DNA of 64,000 bases from assembly GCF_000835495.1 (NCBI RefSeq), contig NW_015622543.1, forward strand, positions 2,217,849 through 2,281,848, in the 5' to 3' direction. The notes below the pieces were generated by a model. That model did not search any database. It was not told the origin of the DNA and worked only from the letters and a program-made list of their open reading frames with translations. Below are positions 10,129 to 19,197 of the stretch, in pieces. Origin of the DNA: Cladophialophora immunda. Lineage: Eukaryota; Ascomycota; Eurotiomycetes; Chaetothyriales; Herpotrichiellaceae. Position 1 is the stretch's first letter, and each line of letters starts with the position of its first letter. The position numbers were made by a program, and so were the translations under genes.

Positions 10129-12066
10129 TTAGACCATATATCTAAACTGCTTATCGTTGCCAAACTGGGTGGGCTCCTCCAGGTGCACAGTCTCCCTCTC
10201 GCGGCCGTACTTCTTGTCCCGCTTCCGGTTCGCCCGGATCAGCAGGCCCATCTGCATCACGCTGGTGACCACGACAATCAAACACGCACCGCATGAAATC
10301 CACATGCCTTTGCGGTAATATGGTGCGTCGCTTTTGGGGAAAATGTTCGTACCCAGCACGGGACCGCATTGGCCACCCGTGGCCAAAATAGCCAAGGCCA
10401 CGGCGCGCTTGCTGTCCGTGGCATGAGTGTTACCCACCCAGGTTAAGGTCATTGCCACGGAGACGAAGATGAGGACGGCGAGGAAAAGCCCGAAATATCG
10501 CGGCGCTACCCCTGAGGTGGTGCCCAGGATGATGTACCCGACCGCCGCGATCAATGCAGGGACGGCGACGAAGATGCCGCGCATGTTCAAGCGGTCAGAA
10601 ATAAAGGCTGTGCCGCAGATTGCAAGGAAGCAGAACACATATGGCGGAGCGGAGAGACCGTTGGACTGGATGGTGGAGAAGGCGCCCATCTCGCTGATGA
10701 TGGTAGGAACGAAGAGCGGGAGAGAGGCGAAGCAGACGTTGCAGCCGAAATACATGAGAGGTGGAAGGTAGGCTGTAAGCATGAATGTCAGTCTTGTAAC
10801 TTCTCCTTTGTCGATTTCTTGAGGTTGTGTTGCTTAAAATATATGTTTGTGCGGATCGAATAACGCCCAAAAGTCCCCCAAAGACAACGGTTTGTTTGGC
10901 CCCTGGCTTGATTGAAGCATCCCCAAGAACTAGGACATCGATATGTGCCTTGTAATTGAAGAGACCTTGAATAAATCAGGGGTAGTGGGTGGTTGGACTC
11001 GTATTAAACAGTTCATAATGGCAATGTGGTGGCGCTCGAAAAGGAGAAAAACTCACATCGATAATCCATCAATCCGCCCAATACCTGTTTCCACTGAAGT
11101 CCTTTGTTTCCTGTCCTGTCTCCAGGCTGTCTCAAAGATAAATCCACAGCAATCTCCTTGTCTCTCTCTGACAAGAACTTGCAGTGGGCAGGGGAGTCTG
11201 GCAGCCAGAACCACGCCACGATGGCCAGGAGACAAGTAGGAGCGCCCTCGACAATAAACAGAATTCTCCAAGGTCCGATGGACGATTTTGCTTGTGCAAT
11301 GCCGTACGCGAGAGCGCTGCCGTAGGCGTTGGCGGCGGCAGAGCCACTCAGGAAGATGCCGGTTCGCAGACCGAGTTTTTCGCGCGGATAGAAGAAGGAG
11401 AGGTATAATGGGACGCCGGGACCATAGGCAGCCTCAAAGATAGCGAGAATAACTCGGCAGACCATCACGCCCGCCCAGGACGAACATGCTGCCTGCAGGG
11501 TGGAAACCACGCCCCAACCGAAGACGACGAAGGCAACCCAGGCGTGAGGGGGAAAGGCTTTCCAGCCCATTTGCGTCCATTGCGAGAGGATATCTGCATA
11601 CATACATGTTAGTCAAAGGTCTAAAGCAGTGGAGGAGACGTTCGGGGTTGTTGTTCTAGCCGTCAGAACTCAAGAAGCGGGAAAACTCACAGCTGATGTA
11701 GAAAGCAGTTCCCAACCAATCATATCGATTCCCACTGAGATCAATGTCCTTCTCCATACCGGAAATCCTGGCGTTGCCCAGGTTGGAGCGGTCGAGGACG
11801 GACAGGGAGTACAGGACAAAAATGAGAGGCATCAGGTGCCAGTCGAGCTTGCGGATGACGGCATCTTCCTCTTCCTTGGTATATCGAGGGGCGAGCGCGG
11901 GGTCATAATGGGTATTGATATCATTGTGCTTCTCAGAGGTAATCTCTTCGGCCGTGGTGACGGTGGGCTTCTCGTCGCTGGTCGACGTTTTGGAGGAGGC
12001 CGAATGCACGGCGTCCGGAGGGGTGACGCCTGTGATAGGCTTCTCGGTGATCTCTTTGGAATCCAT
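10129..12066 (-). CDS. MFS permease, anion:cation symporter (Dal5/Tna1-like) family
   Basis: Plasma-membrane H+ symporter of the ACS family, whose members take up allantoate, nicotinate, pantothenate, biotin or other small carboxylates. Exons (complement): 10129-10772, 11057-11593, 11691-12066, giving 518 aa in frame. The hallmark is LDRSNLGNARISGM after the first membrane helix (D-R-x-N-x-G-N-A motif). Later come PGVPLYLSFFYPREKLGLR, WRILFIVEGAPT and WLPDSPAHCKFL. The six C-terminal helices are in exon 3 (PLFVPTIISEMGAFS, AVALAILATGGQCGPVLGTN). The N-terminus is a Thr/Ser/Glu-rich cytosolic tail. Intron 2 is 279 bp, long for this window, but the joined frame is smooth. The substrate cannot be assigned. 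Confidence 0.92.
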
Positions 12067-13258
12067 GCTTGCAAGGCTCTGAGAGAGAGGCCCCAAGGAA
12101 TATGTGCGAAGCAGTTGGCAACCCGGCTGTGAGATCAGGAAGGAAGGGGAGCTGGGAAGTAGAAAGACCCAGCAGCTCGCGTCTAGGGCACCCTTACCTT
12201 TTTATTGGGATGCGTCGAGCCTACCGACCATGGACCCAGGCGCGTGGTAGTCGATCTAGCAGACGAACTGGGTCCCTTCGTGCATTGCGGCAGTGATCAA
12301 CGGTATGAGCACCCACGAGCTCTGGCGCTCGTGCTCGTGGCACCTGATGTTCCCCGCAAAAGCGAGGTCGCAGTGGAATTTTGGACATGTCGCTTCCGTT
12401 GAGCGATTGGGCACGAGCCGGCCTGGGCCACCGTTGCACGCCGTTCGGAGCAATCTGAAAGTGCCATCGGTAGTCATGGACAGGGATAGATGTGGTCGTT
12501 GACAGGTTCTTGATGCCACAAATGCGACTGCCGAACCGGACATTGAGCGGTGATCAGTGATGTAGACGGATTAGCGGTACTTCCGTCGGTAGAAACAGCC
12601 ACCGCAGCGCAGGTTATTGGAGAAGATGGGACTTCTGGAGGGCTTGATATCATACCCCGTATTCCTTTACCCTGAACGCCACCACGGGGAATGTGGTGGA
12701 GGAGATTGGTGGGAGGACGAAGGTGTGGGTGGTTCGGATTGGGGAGAGGCTTCCCCACGGAGTCTGCCCGTGTGTAGCCGTCCAGAACTAGGCGCGATTG
12801 GGGGTTATAGGCATTGCCGAGCTGGGCCCAAGAGCTCCTAGGCAAGCGCTCAGGCGACCCCCCAAGCCCCCAAGCCCCCAAGCCCCCAAGCTTCCACGCC
12901 ACGCTTCTTAACTTCTTCCTACCACAATGCTTGTCTCCGCCACACTAAGAACGGAGCCAGGGTGCTACCGCCGGTACGGAGGTTGGAGTCCTCCGTTCGG
13001 CACGCACGCGGAAGCCTCGATACAGCAACAGTATCCCGGACGAAGGATCTCAACGTGCATGGAAACATGGTTGGAGAATCTAGACCAGCTAATACGTTCT
13101 GCCTAGGGTACATCTTGCAGACCACCAGACCCATTATTCCTAGTGCAAAAGCAAGACGAGTCCTCGGCGTATGTGCAGGGGTGGCGTCCATATACAAATA
13201 GGTGGTGAGAGCCCCAGCTCTCTGGTTGTGTGATCCAAGATGACCCGGCTCTTCCTGT
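12067..13258. promoter_or_regulatory. Intergenic between mannosyltransferase 3' end and permease promoter
   Basis: 1.19 kb with no convincing gene. The part next to 12066 should contain the permease promoter. It includes a period-8 tandem repeat at 12859-12890. Overlapping open frames on both strands lack domain signals. Confidence 0.4.
12859..12890. repeat. Tandem repeat (CCCCCAAG)x4
   Basis: Four perfect copies of the eight-base unit CCCCCAAG in noncoding DNA, preceded by an extra C. A short minisatellite; no function suggested. Confidence 0.9.
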
Positions 13259-14569
13259 TCATCCCATTCCAACATACTTGAACCATAACGGTCGACAATC
13301 TTCTCGTTGCAACCACGGTTCACCGCCGTAAAACTGTCCGGGCGTACACCCACTACATTTAGGTGAGTTGGGACAGTTGTAGAATGGGATATGGTTGTAG
13401 CCGATATCCTTGAACCTATTACCTGTCAGTCTGCGTTTCGAGTCTCACCGGATGGTTGAGAAGACCTTACCAATGAATTTTGCTGGCATCCTCAAAAAGC
13501 CCCAATGCAATGCTGTGGACCGGGGCGTCACCCCATCTCTCATAAAAGAACCCACCCGTCCGGTCTAGGTGAGTGAAATAGTCCTCGTAGATCTGACTCC
13601 TCCAGAACGACAGGTCCGCGATCTCAAAATTGGACCAGAAGTGACACGTGCTGTACCCATGTGCCTTGATGTTATTTTCTGGTCTGCGGGTGTTATCCAC
13701 TAGCCATGCCATGGCGTTGTTCTTGTGGAGATATTCTGGATGGGCAGCCAGGAATTTGATGGTCTCTGGCCACAAGGATGGGATAGATTCTGGCGAATCA
13801 AACAAATTGATATTAAAGCCGTAGGTCTTGTTGTGATCCTGCATGTAGCGGAACACATCATAGTCGACCTGGCAGAAAAATTTGACCTTTGGCTCAACGC
13901 GCCAATAGTATTGGACATTTTCGAGCGCAGGATGGCGGTAGAACATGCCGCTATTCCATCGACACATCTTGTGGTATGAGATCATCCCGGCGTACTGAAC
14001 GTCGTTCTCTTTTAGAATCTTCGCCGACTCTTCGTAAAGTTCCTGGCTGACCCAGGACGGCATATCCCAATGCTCTTTCGGAATGACATGATAGGCACAC
14101 TTGGCCTTTGTGACAGCCTGTGTTGCTTCTTTGAATTCTTCAGTGAACGGGACATCGTTGAAGAATGTCCACGGATAGTTGAATTTGGAGTTCCACGTCT
14201 CTTCGAGCTGTCTCATGGTCGGGAGGAGTTCGTGGAGTTCTTCATTGCGGACGAGAGATAGGAGGGTGGCATTGATGCGCGCCGAGTTGAGGCTCTCGGG
14301 GGCATAGTCGTGGTCAGTGTGTCGCCATAATGGTTCAGGCGGCTCGCCAATCGCTGAGAGAGAGGTTAGCGTTGTCGCATAGGTTCCGAGAGGAGATACG
14401 CACGCTCTAGAAGAGGGTCCTGTTCCCAGTTCTCGATCTTGTCGCCATTGCCGACCACAGTGCCCGGGGGCTCAATCGTTGGGACTGGGCGTAAGTACTG
14501 ATAAATGACGAAAAAGACCAGAACCACGGACAGCACCCCTAGGAACCGTACGGGCTTCGCGATGGCCAT
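13259..14569 (-). CDS. GT15 alpha-1,2-mannosyltransferase (KRE2/MNT1/KTR family)
   Basis: Golgi type II membrane enzyme that adds alpha-1,2-mannose from GDP-mannose to O- and N-glycans. Exons (complement): 13259-13415, 13471-14353, 14404-14569, giving 401 aa in frame. Residues 8-26 form the signal anchor (VRFLGVLSVVLVFFVIYQYL), followed by a short stem and then the catalytic domain from about residue 85. Seen: RNEELHELLPTMRQLEETWN, YRHPALENVQYYWRVEP, FCQVDYDVFRYM and STCHFWSNFEIADLSFWRS near residue 300; the Glu in SNFEI is the candidate catalytic residue in Kre2. The end HWFKDIGYNHIPFYNCP and the Cys-rich REDCRPLWFKYVG tail match the family. Length is typical (about 400). Confidence 0.95.
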
Positions 14570-14914
14570 GTTGGACGGCGGCTGTTAGCCATCAGCCATG
14601 ATACAGAACTCTTGTATGCTCCAGACAAGCCAGGAGATGGCAGATACGATAACAAGGGAAAAAAAGAAGCAAAAGTGGTGAATCGAATCTTGGAGTGTTC
14701 GTTTGCGCGGCCTGGGGATCCACATCTAGGCGAGGCTTTGACCCCGGCCATTCCGCAGGCACAATGCCATTCAATTCAGGCACGGCAGGGAAAAGATCCC
14801 CCGCCAACAGCCACGTCAAGTAGAAAATTTCCGTCACAGCCCTTTCACGCGCATGCCACATTTGGGGAGTACAGACACACCGCAACATAATTTTCCCTGT
14901 CCAGCAGCCTCACC
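14570..14914. promoter_or_regulatory. Divergent promoter, mannosyltransferase / pICln
   Basis: 345 bp between two start codons on opposite strands. No TATA box or recognised factor site; both genes are of housekeeping type. Confidence 0.45.
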
Positions 14915-15973
14915 ATGGAAATCCTCCACGAGCCTCCCAAAGCTTCGACCTTTGTGCCTCTGATCGAGCATCAGTCTGCGACTCCTGCCTCTTTCTACAC
15001 CGGCCCGCCAGTCCTGCATTACTACAGCGACCGCAGCAAACTAATCGTCCTGGAACATGAAGCCCGCTCTGTACCAGCATTTGCGCCTCTGCTAGAACAT
15101 CCAAGCTCTCAAGCGCAACCTGAGCAGCCTCACGCTAACGGCACCGAGGCCAATGGAGACTCCGAAGCGAGAGGGAAGCAAAAAGTCGTCGAGAATGTGG
15201 ATGTATGGGTGACTTCAGAGTGAGTTTGACAATCCGAGATCTCCGTGGAATAAAACCCTGACAGCAGCAGCAAACTCTTCCTTTACTCCAGCGATGCGAA
15301 CGCAGGCCTCTCGATCCCTTACCCCTCCATCTCCCTTCATGCGATCCAATCTCTCCCGCAGCCCTCGCCCGGCGAACAACAAGGTCTATACATGCAGGTG
15401 GTTTCATTTCCCTCGCCAGAGAGTGCCGCGCAGGACGACGACGCAGAACCCGACTCCATATCCGTCACGGTGATCCCAACCGCCTCTGCTCCGCCGCAAG
15501 TCGCCTCGACCGCCTCCGGGACCGCCGAAGACGGTTTCGAGGGAGAAGACAAGCCTGAGCAGACGCCCGTGGTGGCCATGTTCAACGCCCTTTCCACCTG
15601 CTCCAATCTGCATCCTGACCCCGTCGAAGACGAAGAAGGCGAAGAAGACGGGGGTGGAAGCCGCTTGTTTCGCGCGGGGCTGGCTTTCCCAGGCAATGCG
15701 GATGGTGGTCTTCCGCCTGCGATGCCGGGCAGTGGAGGGTGGATCACGGCGGAGAACATGCACGAATACTTCGACGAGGAGGGGAATTTTATTGGCGGAG
15801 ACGACCAGGACGAGCAAGGAGAGGACGTCGGTGGCGAAGCACAAGCTGCGAGCGACGAGCCTTTGGGCCCCGGTGCTGGCATTGTGCGGCCAAGGCAAGA
15901 TACAGAGCAAGGAAACGGAGATGCAACCGGCGCAGGAGACTCAGGCGAGACGAAGTGGCGGAGAACATCCTAA
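14915..15973 (+). CDS. pICln-type methylosome subunit (Voldacs domain)
   Basis: Homologue of pICln (CLNS1A), the chaperone that presents Sm proteins to the PRMT5 methylosome during snRNP assembly; once described as a chloride-current regulator. Two exons: 14915-15219 and 15265-15973 (337 aa if the first acceptor is used). Exon 1 begins with a PH-like core (FYTGPPVLHYYSDRSKLIVL). Exon 2 continues KLFLYSSDANAGLSIPYPSI and SLHAIQSL, the classic pICln signature. The middle has an acidic stretch (DPVEDEEGEEDGGG) and the conserved WITAENMHEYFDEEGNFI. The C-terminus is Gly/Glu/Asp-rich, ending KWRRTS. The intron has three possible acceptors in tandem (CAGCAGCAG), so 335-337 aa are possible. Confidence 0.9.
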
Positions 15974-16068
15974 TGTGTTCCATGCTGGTGCCCTCCCGGT
16001 TCATTCAGGACGATGGAGGAGAAAGAAGGCAGCGTATGGACAGGAAACATTGTAAGAATAGGAGCAAG

Positions 16069-16085
16069 CCCCCCCCCCCCCCCCC
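16069..16085 (+). repeat. Homopolymer C17
   Basis: Uninterrupted run of 17 C between the convergent pICln and GCP genes (probably 3' UTR). Such a run is prone to length change and to sequencing error. Confidence 0.9.
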
Positions 16086-16194
16086 AAAAACGGTACGATG
16101 AAAAGCGGCGTTGGATAGGAGAGTCGATAAAATACCCCTAGCGCTGCCATCTTTGCCCAGTGGGCTTCGGATTCAACCAACTCGGGATCAAAAT

Positions 16195-18906
16195 TCAAAA
16201 AGCTACCTTCCTGCTTACAGGAAACACTCCTTCTAGCGAGTCGGCCAACAGTTCAAAGTTCTCGCCCACTTCCCATGCCTGGGGTCCTGGTCCCTGTCCT
16301 TGTGCTGAACTCGAACTCGAACTCGAACCCCTCGCCACAGCTCTCAAGCCCGCGATCAAGAACTCGGCGTGTTTCCTGAACATGTCTCTCACTTTCACCA
16401 TCTCTTCGATGAGCGAAGTGTCTTGTTCAAGGACGAATGTGGAGTATCCCTCTTCCATGCTCGTATCATCATCCTCCTCCGAGGAATAGTCCTCATCTTG
16501 TCTCCTGCCTCGGCGTCTTCTCTGGCTGCGCGCCGAGATGAAACTGCTCGCCTCGAAATCTCCATGTGCATCTCCCGAAGCTGGCCGCACATCAGGAATG
16601 GCTGAAGGCGAGGTTACGAGATCCGTAAATCGAATGCACAGATCGAGGATGGTAACGAGTGCATCGCGTAGTGGTTTGATACGTTTACTGCTCAGGCACG
16701 CATGCTCCAGCGCGGCGATGTAGTGAGTGTGAATTGCTATCATATCGTCAAGGCTCCTAGTTGAGGAGCATTGCAACCGTTCGCGCATAGTCGTTGTAAA
16801 AGTTTGGACCGTGCAGCTCGTAAGATGGCTATAGAGAGTGTTCGCAAAATGAGACAGCTGCCAGTATATCAGTCGTGCAAGTCTGTGTTCGTTGAGATTG
16901 TCAAATGGTAAAGGCATATGTTGAACGTGGAAGTAAGCTCGGCCCTCGAGCAAGGACCTGGCGCGGCGGACTTGATTGAGCATTAGAGCAACGCGTTGAT
17001 AGGAAACCATGGAGGTAGGGAGGATGATATTTGCAATCGGCCAGCTAACGTGGTATGAGACGGACACGGCACCTAGGATCTTGACGGAGCGGCGCCGATT
17101 TTCCATGCTCCGGGAAGAGGTATACGCCGACTGGACTGTGATTGCATCAACATCCACGCAATCAGAGTTGTGGAATGCTTCAGCCAGGAGATCAGAGAGA
17201 AGAAAGCGGTCGTTCCACATCTCTAAGCAGCGATCTATCCGGTCGAACATCTTGCTTTCGATGCTATCGAGGAGGACACCATCTTTCGCAAGATAGAGGT
17301 AGTCGAGTGCATCGAGAAATCTGGTCAGACCGAGGCTGCTCTCCAGAATATACCTCAGAGTGAGTGTGGAAGCCTCAAGTAGATTGTTGAGATGTCGATC
17401 AAGGATCATTTCGAACGTTGCGGAGAAAGGTAATGGCGAACTCATCATCAGATGAGCTGTCTCCGCCGCGGCGGCCGCAACTCCCAGTTCGCTGTTGCAG
17501 CTGTTTGGGGCGGCTCGTCCGAGATGGCGCAAAAAGGCAGCAGTTTTGCCGATTGTGAAGATCCTTTCGGCAAACTTCTCCAGGAATACTGGGATCAAGC
17601 TGTCTTTTGCAGCAGCCAGGGTGAACCAATCATGCAACAAGGTGCTAGCCACCCGCGGTTTCCTGTTGACTTCAAAGACAAAGAATGGTTCCGTAGTCTC
17701 GATCTCGCCGGTGAGCAACCATAGGTCGATAGGTTTCGAATAGAGCGTGAGAGAAGACAGGAAGATAGGGAGGAAAGTCTCCGCCTCGACGGAATTCGAG
17801 CTGGCGTGCGCTGTGTCTACATGGCTGTGGATGGTGTTCAGCGCGGCGATTGGGTCATTCGAGATGAAGTGAGGCAAGATGATGCTGACAGCTTTCAACG
17901 ACTGGCTTGCTTTCTCGATTCTCTGTAAGGTTTGAAGTAGGCTGATCACACCCGTCGGCGAAGATTGGTGTAAGATAGCAGCGTGTTCCTTGGACATGGC
18001 TAATTCGAAACTCATCATGAGAGCATTGATTGCGCTTTGAATGAATTGCATGACGGCCGAACTCTGCGGCATTCGCAGCCATTGGCGAATAGAATTAAGA
18101 TCAGAACCAAGTCGAGCTGCCTCCTCCAGTAAGGACCTCGACGTTGTCCTCCCTAGATGACCCAGACAGTATCGTGCATTGGGGCGGACGCCTCGATCGG
18201 TAAAGGTGAAGATGGAGGTTGGCATTCCTGTGAGCATAAACAGTACCTCCCTTACAGCTTGGGTCTCTGTGACTGCCACAAAAGGTCCCGACCTATGCCA
18301 GAATTGCACGGCTTCTAACTTTGCTGACTCTCGTGCTGCAGACGCTTCAAACGCACTCTCGACTTCCACGTCCTCCGTAAGGTCATGCTTTACAGCGACT
18401 GGCGAAGGCGGTGTACTTGAGGTGGCGAATTCGTCTTCATCAGAGCTGGAATCAGAATACTTTGGAAGCCTCCATATCTCATCCTGGCGATCGATAGGAT
18501 CCTCGGCGTCAATTTCCTCCCATTTCAATGGAGGAGGCGTCTCTGCGCGAGGCATCAACTTCTCAAGATTCTCAGTCCTGCTATGGTGGACAGGATCATG
18601 GGAAAGATGGAGTAGAAGATCTAGAACGTCGGGCAACCACTTTTTGTCATTGTGGTCTTTCCTTAGCTCCGCACGTCGCGAGAAAAGCTCTGCAGCCACG
18701 TCGTCGAGGTTGTAGACCTGGAGTTTTTCTTCGAGCCCCGTAAGCTTTTCGTCGACAGCAAACTGGTTGGTTCGGCCATAGCTGTGGTGCTTGACTGTGC
18801 GGATGAAATTATCTTTGTATCCGTGTAGGTCGGTTGTTGCGGATGGTGGAGGAAGAGAGAGCACAAGCTCTTCTATCCATGTGTTTATGGTGGTCGTAGA
18901 AGCCAT
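16195..18906 (-). CDS. Gamma-tubulin complex component, GCP5-like
   Basis: Single exon, 903 aa, Spc97/Spc98 (GCP) family: a subunit of the ring that nucleates microtubules at spindle pole bodies and septa. The early region has WEEIDAEDPIDRQDEIWRLP and EVLFMLTGMPTSIFTFTD, typical of the first GRIP domain of GCP4/5/6-type proteins. The second GRIP domain includes WPIANIILPTSMVSYQRVAL (which meets gamma-tubulin in the family) and LIYWQLSHFANTLYSHL. The C-terminus has a poly-Ser run encoded by CTCGAA repeats. I chose the ATG at 18906 (MASTTTINTWIEEL) because the open frame upstream overlaps the divergent Mmc1 coding sequence. GCP5 rather than GCP4 or GCP6 is judged from overall pattern only. Confidence 0.85.
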   Translation of the reverse strand: MASTTTINTWIEELVLSLPPPSATTDLHGYKDNFIRTVKHHSYGRTNQFAVDEKLTGLEEKLQVYNLDDVAAELFSRRAELRKDHNDKKWLPDVLDLLLHLSHDPVHHSRTENLEKLMPRAETPPPLKWEEIDAEDPIDRQDEIWRLPKYSDSSSDEDEFATSSTPPSPVAVKHDLTEDVEVESAFEASAARESAKLEAVQFWHRSGPFVAVTETQAVREVLFMLTGMPTSIFTFTDRGVRPNARYCLGHLGRTTSRSLLEEAARLGSDLNSIRQWLRMPQSSAVMQFIQSAINALMMSFELAMSKEHAAILHQSSPTGVISLLQTLQRIEKASQSLKAVSIILPHFISNDPIAALNTIHSHVDTAHASSNSVEAETFLPIFLSSLTLYSKPIDLWLLTGEIETTEPFFVFEVNRKPRVASTLLHDWFTLAAAKDSLIPVFLEKFAERIFTIGKTAAFLRHLGRAAPNSCNSELGVAAAAAETAHLMMSSPLPFSATFEMILDRHLNNLLEASTLTLRYILESSLGLTRFLDALDYLYLAKDGVLLDSIESKMFDRIDRCLEMWNDRFLLSDLLAEAFHNSDCVDVDAITVQSAYTSSRSMENRRRSVKILGAVSVSYHVSWPIANIILPTSMVSYQRVALMLNQVRRARSLLEGRAYFHVQHMPLPFDNLNEHRLARLIYWQLSHFANTLYSHLTSCTVQTFTTTMRERLQCSSTRSLDDMIAIHTHYIAALEHACLSSKRIKPLRDALVTILDLCIRFTDLVTSPSAIPDVRPASGDAHGDFEASSFISARSQRRRRGRRQDEDYSSEEDDDTSMEEGYSTFVLEQDTSLIEEMVKVRDMFRKHAEFLIAGLRAVARGSSSSSSSAQGQGPGPQAWEVGENFELLADSLEGVFPVSRKVAF

Positions 18907-19197
18907 AGTAGCTTTCTTGGGATACGCAGGTCGATTGGCATCATATACTTGACCGTGATTTGGGACAGAGAATGACCAAGACAGAAGTCTGTTCTGGTCG
19001 TGAGGATCAAGAATTGGGAAGAGATGTGCGCGATGGCAAGTCCAACAGAGCGCGTCTCGTGGATTGTATCCGCGGCAAAACTTCGGTTTGAAGGAGGCAC
19101 GTTGGAGAAGCAGCTTCCAACATGTTTTGCGATTCAATTGACTTTGCATCATGTCGATTTCGCAGGAACTAGCAGTACTTGAGAACCTGTATACATC

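Noticed and set aside
12474..12902. 142-codon minus-strand frame upstream of the permease
   Set aside because: It is partly translated from the CCCCCAAG repeat and shows no family features.
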